From Acanthochromis polyacanthus (lineage: Eukaryota > Chordata > Actinopteri > Pomacentridae), in the NCBI RefSeq assembly GCF_021347895.1, contig NC_067129.1, positions 32,029,690-32,093,689 on the forward strand: DNA of 64,000 nt. Direction: 5' to 3'. Under the pieces are notes generated by a model that did not search any database, was not told the origin of the DNA, and worked only from the letters and a program-made list of their open reading frames with translations. Position 1 is the first letter of the stretch. The number at the start of each line of letters is the position of its first letter. Below, piece by piece: positions 55,401 through 64,000 of the stretch. Both the position numbers and the translations under genes were made by a program.

Positions 55401-55777
55401 CCCACGCCTTCCTGCTGGTCATCAAGGTGGGGCCCCAAATGGATGAAGAACAAGACACCGTGAGGCAGATGGAGGAGATCTTTGGAGAGAATGTCTGGTG
55501 GTACACCTTCATAGTCCTCACCTACGACTACCAGCCAGAGACAGACGTTGAGCTTCAGGTGGCTGTAGCCAAAGCAAAGCTGAAGGAGATCCTGCCCCAG
55601 AGAGTGGGAAACAGATTCTACAACCTCAACATCAACTTCTGGAAATATCTGCAGAACTATTATTTGCTGAAGGAAGTGGAAAAGATGGTCGTTGCAAATA
55701 GAGGGAAGTTCTACTCTGTCCAGGACAGAACCGGAAAAAGGAAGATTATAGATGTTGATGGTGCGAATATAGATTGA
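45960..55777 (+). CDS. Gene B: N-module plus three AIG1/GIMAP-type GTPase domains
   Basis: Predicted joins: 45960-46448, 47283-47491, 48017-48128, 48401-48560, 49836-49937, 50920-51372, 52001-52114, 53117-53569, 54200-54313, 55266-55777. All introns are GT-AG. The exons total 2718 nt, an unbroken 905-residue frame. Residues 1-323 are the N-module. GTPase domains follow at about 324-508, 509-697 and 698-905, each with GRTGSGKS or GKTGSGKS. Domains 1 and 2 have G3 DTPG and a G5-like YVLNNNQ; domain 3 has ETPG and no NN. Three AIG1 domains in one chain recalls GIMAP8, but the N-module is not part of known GIMAPs as far as I recall. No membrane anchor is seen. Alternatives are two or three shorter transcripts ending at the stops 51410 or 53628. 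Functional roles in immunity are inferred from the family only. Confidence 0.65.
46478..47111. mobile_element. Tc1/mariner-like MITE in intron 1
   Basis: TA (46476-46477, 47112-47113) flanks inverted ends CACAGTGGTGAACAAAAGTT and aacttttgctcatgactg. The inner sequence has a second inverted pair (agtcactggaaaatctagac against the 46540 stretch). It contains no transposase. It is the uninterrupted counterpart of 3966-15074. Confidence 0.7.
47283..47491 (+). CDS. Gene B exon 2 (N-module)
   Basis: Acceptor ttgttgtttcag, donor CACAG|GTAAGA. It encodes [30 protein letters not shown] and [15 protein letters not shown], with the split Arg codon completed by exon 3. Confidence 0.8.
47543..47901. repeat. 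Common fish LINE-tail-like repeat in intron 2
   Basis: Starts with CCATCCATCCATC, contains ggctggagcctatcccagct, acaccctggacaggtc, ggactgtgggaggaagc and gggagaacatgcaaactcc. This succession is very widespread in teleost genomes; I believe it is the 3' part of an L2/Maui-type LINE. Absent from gene A intron 2, so inserted after the duplication. Confidence 0.6.
48017..48128 (+). CDS. Gene B exon 3 (N-module)
   Basis: Acceptor cattcctgtcag, donor AAACAG|GTATCT, 112 nt. It encodes [16 protein letters not shown], then [16 protein letters not shown]. Confidence 0.8.
48401..48560 (+). CDS. Gene B exon 4 (N-module, last)
   Basis: Acceptor tatttttcag, donor CACAG|GTATTA leaving one base, as in gene A. 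It encodes [16 protein letters not shown] and [19 protein letters not shown]. Reading through the donor would add only six residues before a stop. Confidence 0.75.
48561..49835 (+). other. Intron between N-module and first cassette, gene B
   Basis: Shares its core with the gene A and copy C introns. An unrelated insertion of about 220 bp (about 49330-49545, with 'gggtgtttcgggtctttcaa') is of unknown class. No gene. Confidence 0.55.
49836..49937 (+). CDS. Gene B exon 5 (P-loop exon, domain 1)
   Basis: Acceptor tctctgtgccag, donor GCTGCAG|GTAACA, phase 1 at both ends. It encodes the same [15 protein letters not shown] start, then [14 protein letters not shown]. Short type without SSSS, like gene A exon 5. 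Confidence 0.85.
50072..50800 (+). mobile_element. hAT element relic in cassette 1 intron
   Basis: The left end is CAGGGGTCACTAACTGCTGG. Near 50412 the + strand reads [15 protein letters not shown] before a stop, matching the C-terminal dimerisation region of hAT proteins. The right end is not defined. Confidence 0.55.
50920..51372 (+). CDS. Gene B exon 6 (GTPase exon, domain 1)
   Basis: Acceptor tcttctcctcag. It encodes [12 protein letters not shown] (G3), FLLVIKV, the conserved box [10 protein letters not shown] and [19 protein letters not shown] with the NN used as G5 in AIG1 proteins. The proposed donor CAGG|GTGAGA leaves phase 1; read-through would end at 51410. G4 lacks the usual RxD-like motif (FIVLTSDIQ). 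Confidence 0.75.
51373..52000 (+). other. Inter-cassette intron 1
   Basis: Nearly the same as 53570-54199 (for example 'gaaatgcagacactttggac'), so cassettes 2 and 3 duplicated with their introns. If exon 6 is read through, the first 38 nt are coding. Confidence 0.55.
52001..52114 (+). CDS. Gene B exon 7 (P-loop exon, domain 2)
   Basis: Acceptor ttcctgtgccag, donor CATCAG|GTAACA; 114 nt, phase 1 at both ends. It encodes [16 protein letters not shown] and the longer tail [13 protein letters not shown]. It has Lys in place of Arg in the P-loop. Confidence 0.85.
52580..53050 (-). pseudogene. Gypsy-type RNase H relic in cassette 2 intron
   Basis: The minus strand contains [20 protein letters not shown] and FVAWTNQK, matching the Ty3/Gypsy RNase H stretch (normally with WTDHK). 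It is antisense to the gene, truncated and surrounded by non-coding sequence. Homologous relics sit in the introns after the P-loop exons at 54200 and 62109. Confidence 0.65.
53117..53569 (+). CDS. Gene B exon 8 (GTPase exon, domain 2)
   Basis: Acceptor tcttctcctcag. It encodes [32 protein letters not shown] and [19 protein letters not shown]; very close to exon 6. Donor CAGG|GTGAGA in phase 1; read-through would stop at 53628. Confidence 0.75.
53570..54199 (+). other. Inter-cassette intron 2
   Basis: Close copy of 51373-52000, nothing inserted. Confidence 0.55.
54200..54313 (+). CDS. Gene B exon 9 (P-loop exon, domain 3)
   Basis: Acceptor ttcctgtgacag, donor CATCAG|GTAACA; 114 nt, phase 1. 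It encodes [16 protein letters not shown] and [13 protein letters not shown]. Confidence 0.85.
54750..55126 (-). pseudogene. Gypsy-type RNase H relic in cassette 3 intron
   Basis: The minus strand has [13 protein letters not shown] in one frame (55126 side), then [17 protein letters not shown] and [10 protein letters not shown] in another. This order follows the end of reverse transcriptase into RNase H of Gypsy elements, with frameshifts. Copy of the relic at 52580. Confidence 0.65.
55266..55777 (+). CDS. Gene B exon 10 (GTPase exon, domain 3, terminal type)
   Basis: Acceptor tcttctcctcag. It encodes [14 protein letters not shown] (Glu replaces the G3 Asp), [20 protein letters not shown] and [14 protein letters not shown] in place of the NN motif. 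The tail [20 protein letters not shown] ends at the stop. No donor like that of exons 6 and 8, so this is the last exon. Confidence 0.8.
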
Positions 55778-56570
55778 AGAAAAATCAGTTTTTATGCACT
55801 GATTTACTCCACAGATGGATTATCTTTAACCACAGGTTTTATTGTGTTTTTTTTTCTATATTTCCATTCATAAGACTAGAAAAGCACTTAGACAGCACAG
55901 ACCTCCACCAAGGCTGCTCATTCCTTGTATCATTTCCAACGGATAAGTCCCGATAAGTCCATACTGGTCGATTTTTCATAGGATCACAATCATGTGATCA
56001 TCAGAAGACAACTAAAGTACAGTTCACTTGATAATTACTGTTACAACGGTCCCATTATCTTACAATGATAAAGATATCTCTAAAAAAATCTTGGATTCAG
56101 ACTATAATCTGCATCACTGACAAAATCTAATGAATTGGTCCTTGTTTAGTTTCTGACCTTTCTGGAAAATTTAATCCAAATCAGTCAGTCCATGTTTGAG
56201 CAATGCTGCGAACAGACAAACAGACAAACTCATACTGGCAAAAACATAAACTCCAACTTGTAGGAGGTGATAAAAATTGTATGTTATTGATAATAACAAC
56301 TCCCTGTTGGGGAAATGAACCCCAGCTTTCCACATAACAAGCAGAGATACTGTCCACTATACTAACAAGGAAAGTGGAGGCTGTCATGTGACCACAGTGA
56401 GCCAATCACAGCTTCATGACTACAATACAGCAAATAACAACTGATTGTTTGTGTGATCAGTAGTAACTTAGGTTTACGATATACAATGTTTACGAAGTTG
56501 AAATGTTTTAAAGACATGAAGTTTAGTCGCTTTTATAAATACCTTCATTATCAGGAGTTAACCTAACTAT
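55778..56570 (+). other. 3' flank of gene B
   Basis: Starts with the shared 'aagaaaaatcagtttttatg' flank. At 55874 a copy of the 'actagaaaagcac' repeat runs to about 56275 (ending aggaggtgataaaaa). The tRNA-like copy and the D-block motif (tagtcgcttttataaatacc) follow. The D block is cut off at 56570. Confidence 0.55.
56300..56371 (-). pseudogene. tRNA-Asp-like pseudogene, second copy
   Basis: The minus strand begins TCCTTGTTAGTATAGTGGAC and has CTGGGGTTCATTTCCCC. The anticodon position reads GTT. Paralogue of 35986-36057, carried in the duplicated flank. Confidence 0.6.
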
Positions 56571-56616
56571 GACTTCTGACTGGACAAGCAGTGTTCACTG
56601 GAGCAGCATTTCCCAG
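56571..56616 (+). pseudogene. Scar of N-module exon 4 (copy C)
   Basis: Matches the last 46 nt of gene A exon 4 (gactggacaagcagtgttca then ctggagcagcattt). The donor is destroyed: CACAG|GTATT has become cccagatatt. The following intron sequence (tacagctgtaactcactgag) continues the homology. Left of 56571 the sequence is 3'-flank block D, so this is a duplication junction. Confidence 0.75.
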
Positions 56617-57523
56617 ATATTACAGCTGTAACTCACTGAGCTGAACTGACTTCACAATCACCAGATTTTCTTTGCCCAATTCATCGTGTTTTCAGCTTTG
56701 CATGAAAACATGATCCTGTTCACTGTATAAACCTGTTTTTGCCAAAACACAAGAACAGATTGGAATGTTGGAAAACGGCAAAAATGACAGAAAATTCCAA
56801 GAAACTACAGTTCGGCTTTGTTTGGACTTTTATTACAAAGAAGCTGCTGTTGCAGTGTTGGTGTCTTAAAATGATTTTCACAGTTTACATCAAAACAATA
56901 AACAAGTGCTAGCACAATGTTGAAAAAAGAAGAAGGTTAAACTGTGGCCAAAAATGTTGTCACATTTTTTCAAAATCCATTTTGTCCAATCACATCAGAA
57001 GTACCGCCCATTAATTCCTACAAATGGAAACCAAATTAATATTTCTAAGTTTACCGTCTTATTTCAATGTGTGGGATCAGCATGTATCCACAGTGAGTAA
57101 CCATGACAACAGAGATGCAGACATCAACAAGGTAAGAGCTAATTTATTACAAAAATGATTTAATGATTTTAAATAATGGTTTGAATTTACCATTTGTCAA
57201 CTGTTTGGTCATTATTTTATCATTACATTATTTACAGTCATTCTGAACAATTTTAAAGTCATTTTAGATTTTTTTCTGTAAATTTTCAAGTTTTTTTAAA
57301 AATCAATTTAGGAAAGTCTTTGAATTATTATTTCAAGGTAATTTGGGAAAAAATGTTTGAGTTACATTGCACAAGTTTTTAATCATGATGTTCAAGTTTA
57401 AAGTCATTTTTGACACAACTGTTTTTTTTATATAAATTTGGACAAGTTTAAAGCCAAATTGGACAAGCTTTGACTTATTTTGGCAAAAAGAAATTTGAAT
57501 CATTTTAGACAATTTTTAACCCG
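56617..57523 (+). other. Copy C intron, left part
   Basis: Homologous to 17224-17740 plus 19080-19380 of gene A ('accatgacaacagagatgcaga', 'gtcattttagatt' iterations), uninterrupted until the TTAA at about 57520. Confidence 0.65.
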
Positions 57524-57962
57524 TTGCGCTTCAGTGTCCCGCCCGCGGTACACTTTGAGATCTGCATAAGCAATTTACTAAATGTCCGAAGCTGCAAACG
57601 CGATTATAGAAACACTATACACCCATGGAAAGCTTAGATTCTCATGAATCCGCCGGGATAAACCACTTTCAGATGTGATTACCACAGCGGGTAAGATAAA
57701 CACATTTCTCCAACAAACAACAAAACATTTAAAGGGCAGAACTCACCTTTGGACGCTCTTTTACTGGTCAAAGATGAAAACAATCCACAAATACCGGCCA
57801 GAATCCAAGCTTAGGCATCCAGAAAATACTAACAAGTATATAATTTTTTCCAAAACATGTCTTGAAATAAGTAAATAATCCACAAATATCTCGACTCCGT
57901 GCGCATTCACGCGGCACTTGGTGGCGCTGCGCGTTTCATATTCACTGTATTTCTGTCCATGT

Positions 57963-59490
57963 TTTTATGAAGCATACAGATACCGCCTTTGTAACCAAAT
58001 TTAAAAAAGACATAGATGCCAATTGTTCGTTTCGTGGTTTACAGCCAGAAACTCTGACTCATCTCTTTTGGAGTTGTGCAATGACTCAAAGATTTTGGAA
58101 AGATGTAACTAACTTTATTGGTAGTGTCTACAGATACGGACCCGTACCCGTAGCCTGTGGCCTACGGATACGGCACTTTCCCTTACTATAAATATTAATG
58201 AGCCGGACATAAATATTAATGAGCCGGCTGATGAACGCGCTTCGTGATTGGCTGGTAATCCGACGTCCATAAATATTAATGAGCCGGCTACGCTGATGAA
58301 GGTGCTTCCTGATTTGAGGTGAATCTGCGTGCGGAGCCTGTCATGTCAGTCTTTTTCACGGACATTTGGGGGTTGAAATCAGCACTACTATTAAAAATAG
58401 CAAAACTTTTTATTCACGTGACCCTGTTCTAATAAAGCACAAACAGCAAACAAAACAAATGGCGGAACTAACAGCCAGCAAACTATAAGTATTTTTTTAC
58501 CTTCAAAAGTAGCGACAGACTATTACATATTAACAACCTAAACAAAACTCTGACGTATTTTCTGCGTCTGTCAACACAGACACTGTCACAGTCACTTTAA
58601 TGTTAGCGGACTCTGTTGAATGGCTAAGTTACATCACCACAAACAAATCTCACAATATCACAGTAAATCGAGTTTGTGGGTTTTTTATAATTCATGCCGA
58701 ATTAAAGAGCTGCTCCTCACCATTCATGAGTGTTTGTTTCATATTCGACATCCTTAATTTTATCTTGTAAATTAGCGTCCGAAATTAAATGGGAACATTT
58801 GCAATGGAGTTTGTCAACCGCTTCCACCACTGAACGCGGTAAATTAATTAATAGGAACTGGACTTCAAACAATTTAGACACGGCGTCTAAAAGCGTAAAA
58901 ACTACATTGTCTAAAGTGTGAGAGGAGACGGTGTATTTTTGGTTAAATTATACAATGTTCGCCGTCAAAGTCATTCATATAAACTGCCTGTAATGTGCAA
59001 ATAGTAGTTAACCGGCGCCAGCTCTTCAGTGACCTTAACGGTCCGTACCTCTAGTACAGATGCTACGGGTACGGCTCCGTACCCGTAGCATCAACCAACT
59101 TTATTGGTGCCAAAATATGTGTCAACTATAAAATGTATTACAGGCTTGTTGTACTGGGATATCTTGAACAGAAACTTATGAGCCCTGAGAAAATATATAT
59201 TGTGAACCTTATTATACTCTTAGCAAAATACTTAATTCATAAATGTAAATTTGGAAATAAGGAACCTTTATTTTATGTCTTTCGCAAAGAAATTGATATG
59301 TATTTTGAATGTATTGAATTCTGTACTAATAGTAAGGCTGCAAAAACACTACAAATATGGTCTCAATTGATGTCATTGTAATGAAATACATTTGTTGTTT
59401 GTATTTGTTTCCTTTTTTTTTTTTACCTTACCCCCTGGCAGTATTGTTGGATGTATACTGAAAATAAAATCTTTTCAATAAAAAAAAAGA
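57963..59490 (+). pseudogene. L1-type LINE ORF2 C-terminal fragment, split
   Basis: 57967-58122 encodes ETLTHLFWSCAMTQRFWKDV, the Cys/His-containing end region of L1 ORF2. After the 974-bp insertion, 59097-59381 continues with NLIILLAKYLIHKCKFGNKE to a stop, then 'aataaaatcttttcaataaa' and an A-run at the 3' end. A 5'-truncated copy typical of L1. Confidence 0.65.
58123..59096. mobile_element. Unclassified 974-bp insertion in the L1 fragment
   Basis: A direct duplication AACTTTATTGGT lies at 58111-58122 and 59097-59108. Both ends carry palindromic CCGTACCCGTAGC/GCTACGGGTACGG motifs. Near the left end 'ataaatattaatgagccgg' occurs three times (58184-58300). No transposase or RNA-gene signature is recognised. 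Confidence 0.6.
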
Positions 59491-60016
59491 AAAATACCGC
59501 CATTGTTTTGGAGTCAAAATGGCAGCTGGACTCTATCCTTCCTGTTTACACCGCATTTCAACCAATCAAGTGACTCTGGCCTGCGTCACAGACCTAAACA
59601 GCCAACCGTCGCCGAGACTGACAGATCTGGACCGACCTCATTTCGTCAGTAAATTCTGAGCAAATCACGTCGGAGGCTCATTGGCTGATAGCCAATGAGC
59701 CTGCTGAATAGCAGGATATAACTAGAGCCTCCGCTTAGCAGGTTTGTGTGACTTTTCACACCTCTGTGTGTCTCTCATACTGATCCACACTGAAGCTTAT
59801 CTGAAGTGATTTTTTTTTTAAAATTTCTTTTTGAGTTTTTGGAGTGAAAATAATGTGAAAACGGGCTGAAAAACGAAAATATACCATTTTTGCCCAGGGT
59901 ATGCAGAGGGTGTACAGAGGGTGTCCAAAATTGACAGCGCCTGGCCATAGCAGTACAAATACATGTGTGAAACACTCATTTCTTGTAGTACTGCTCTGAA
60001 ATTTTGACCTGAACTG

Positions 60017-61652
<1,636 letters not shown>

Positions 61653-62108
61653 TATGTAAGACCCCAGGATGTTGCCTTATTGTGTTTTCAAGCTCTCACA
61701 GTGCTGCCACACTTATTTTCAGGTGTTTTATTAGGGAAAAAATTTAGGCGAAAATAAAATTCCTCCTAATTCAGTGTGTGCCAACATAAAATACTCTGTG
61801 CCAGTAGCACCGAGAGTAATTCTGACTGCACTTGGTGAAAATTCAGGTTGTCAGCTTTCAAAGGAGACCCCAACCATGCATGTACTCCAAACAGTTCAAG
61901 AACATCATTCAATTCACTTTCTGTACATCTTCAGTAGAAATTTCAGGCGAAAATTGACTGAAGCTTATTCTGGAGCTTGAATCGAGATTCAATTTTGTCC
62001 TCATTTCCTTGAATCTCTAAAAAAAGCGTGACTGGCAGAAAAAGAAAGGGAATATCACAGTTTTTACCACCAGATGGGATATTTTGTGTCTCCTTGTTCC
62101 ACTGCAAG

Positions 62109-62222
62109 ACCTCAGACTGGTTCTTGTTGGGAGGACTGGATCAGGGAAGAGCACCAGTGGAAACATCATACTGGGAAGAGACGCCTTCAGTACTGGTGGT
62201 GCTGCTGCCAGTTCATCATCAG
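62109..62222 (+). CDS. Copy C P-loop exon
   Basis: Encodes [16 protein letters not shown] and [13 protein letters not shown]; 114 nt, phase 1, donor CATCAG|GTAACA. The acceptor is weaker (ccactgcaag rather than a cag). Its GTPase exon must lie beyond 64000: the intron's 3' part ending at 63955-64000 matches 33255-33305, which is about 200 bp before an exon in A'. Confidence 0.75.
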
Positions 62223-63571
62223 GTAACATGGGATAAATCTGAATCTGGTAAATATTACCAATGGTGATTGTTAATATTGGCTGTTGACAACCAGCAAGTC
62301 AGTTCAAGTAAGTGCAGTCTGTGCTTCTAGTGAAAGGTGTTGCTTCTATTTAAGATAGTGAGGATTGTGGTGTTACCTTCAGAAGAAGGTAGACCAGTAA
62401 TGTGGGACCAGGGGTGGAGTGGTTCAGGAAGAATTCTGAGGAGGCTGGAGGAAGCTCGGTGTGAACCTTAGCCTAGATGGAGAAGGGAAGACTGAACACC
62501 AGAAACACTGACGAAGGAGGGCAACTGTTTTGTAAAACCCATGGTGGAGGACCGTTCTCACTGGAACACTGATGACCTGGCAGACATTGGAACAAAGAGG
62601 TGATCTGATGGACAGTTTTCATGGAGTGGACGGTCACGTTGTGCCTCTTAGACCACCTGCTTAATCTCCCACCTGGCTGCCCTCATCACACAGGAGGAAG
62701 AGTGAATGGTTTTAATCCTCAAGTTTTCCTCAGGGAATGTCAGTGGGTGATGAGCTTCATGTCCCTGGAAGCAGGGTGGTAGACGAAAGTGAAATCAAAA
62801 CATCCCAGGAGCAAAGTCCACTGAGCCTGATGAGAGCTGAGCCAGGAAGCATTTTATAGACATAAAAGGTTTTGTGGTTTGTCCAGGACCAAAAGGGATA
62901 TGTTAAGCCCTCCAGCCAATGCCTCAATTCGGACCAGAATCACAGCTAGTCGTTCTGTCCTGATGCTGCAGTTCTTGTCTGCAGAGAACAAACCAGCCAG
63001 AAAAGACGGAACAGCTTGTGATCACCAGAACAGTGTTGAGAAAAGATAACCCCTCACTCCAGTGTCAGTGGCATCAACTATGAACTGTTTGCAGAGATCT
63101 GGGTGAGAAAACACAGGAACTAAAGAGAACAGTTCTTGGAATTGGTTGAAGGCTAGGTCAGTGGTGGGGGACCATGTGAAGGGACCTTAGAAGAGGTGAG
63201 TGATTCTCAGATGTACATCTCTTTGGATAAAAGCATTTGCTAAATGAGACTGTCGGATTGCAGAATTGATACAGGGGAGTTGCTACTCGACAATCACAGT
63301 AAAATTCAGTGTGAAAGTGAAGGCTTTAGCAGGTGAAACACTGATGCAAAGATGAGCTGAATAAGCACACATGTGGATCTACTCCTGGAAACACAATGGA
63401 TCAGAAGAGTTGTAAACAAGATGAGGCAATAGTAAATTTATGTAGAAAGTAATACTCAACTGGTTCACAGATAAAGGTTGGAGAGTTACTGAGAAAGTAG
63501 TGAAATCACAGAACAATGTGGCTCTGGAGAGCAAAAAGAGTCAGGGTTTAACATAGTGCTTGGTGAGGTGA
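62223..63571 (-). pseudogene. Copy C cassette intron with Gypsy-type relic
   Basis: 62330-63110 is homologous to the introns at 52230-52900 and 54380-55090 ('gtcacgttgtgcctcttaga', 'aggaagcattttatagacat'). It includes the antisense Gypsy RNase H stretch, here too decayed to give a frame. 63130-63480 is non-coding with nothing recognised. Confidence 0.5.
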
Positions 63572-63932
63572 GCTGCAGGTGTGTGTGATCAGCCAGATGC
63601 AAACAAATGAGCCACACCCTCAGTAAATATGGAAATAAGGTTATATAAGTAATGGGCAGGTGAAACGAGTTGGGATAATGGAAAACCAAAGCTGCAGGTG
63701 TGTGTGATCAGCCAGATGCAAACAAATGAGCCACACCCTCAGTAAATATGGAAAATAAGGTTAATACAAAAAAATGGGCAGGTGAAACGAGTTGGGATAA
63801 TGGAAAAACAAAGCTGTAGGTATGTGTGATCAGCCAGGTGCAAACAAATGACCCATGCCCTCAGGGAATAAGGGAATAAGGTTAACAGAAAAAAAGGGGA
63901 AGATGAGAAGAGCTGGGGAAATGCAAAACCAA
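63572..63932. repeat. Three tandem units of about 120 bp
   Basis: Units begin 'gctgcaggtgtgtgtgatca' at 63572 and 63691 and 'gctgtaggtatgtgtgatca' at 63813; spacing 119 and 122. A single unit occurs at 33126-33245 in A'. No conserved frame. Confidence 0.8.
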
Positions 63933-64000
63933 AAAGCAACCTAAATACAGAATTGTGTACATGAACTTTACAAAGATGTTTCACCGTGCTGAATGTATCT

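Noticed and set aside
58730..59381. Two apparently separate small genes
   Set aside because: The 59133-59381 frame is the L1 ORF2 end, and the 58730-58921 frame inside the unclassified insertion has no supporting feature.

Overview
The window looks like nuclear DNA of a bony (teleost) fish. It is AT-rich and intron-rich, crowded with fish-type repeats (Tc1/mariner, hAT and piggyBac elements with short inverted ends, L1 and Gypsy remnants, tRNA-derived SINE pieces). Its only host genes are copies of one family, all on the + strand, built from exons encoding AIG1/GIMAP-type GTPase domains.

The family gene has two parts. Four exons encode an N-terminal module of about 320 residues that I do not recognise. 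It is followed by one or more two-exon GTPase cassettes: a short P-loop exon, then a longer exon carrying G3 to the end of the domain. The last N-module exon, every P-loop exon and the cassette exons all meet in phase 1, so the module reads in frame into the GTPase and cassettes can be added or lost without a frameshift. Copy B (45960-55777) is the most complete. Its ten predicted exons sum to 2718 nt, one continuous 905-residue frame with three GTPase domains. Copy A (3476-24030) sums to 1500 nt (499 residues) with one GTPase domain, and a 27-nt exon scar shows a second cassette was collapsed by deletion. Copy A' (32971-34864) is a broken pseudogene. Copy C starts with a non-functional scar of N-module exon 4 (56571) and a P-loop exon (62109), and runs off the right edge.

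Layout: 1-1740 flank resembling the 3' flanks of other copies; 1741-24030 gene A; 24031-30900 its 3' flank with insertions; 31030-32611 a dead Tc1; 32612-34864 pseudogene A'; 34865-45240 repeated 3'-flank blocks filled by Tc1, piggyBac, hAT and LTR elements; 45241-55777 gene B; 55778-56570 its 3' flank; 56571-64000 start of copy C, with a 4.4-kb nest of transposons in its intron.

The other theme is layered transposon insertion. Intron 1 is 0.8 kb in copy B but 12.4 kb in copy A, because an old Tc1/mariner-like element present in both copies was later filled in A by a series of hAT and piggyBac elements. Many still show exact target-site duplications, and copy A against copy B often gives the empty site. 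All exon and element calls come from reading the sequence; no database search or transcript data were available.
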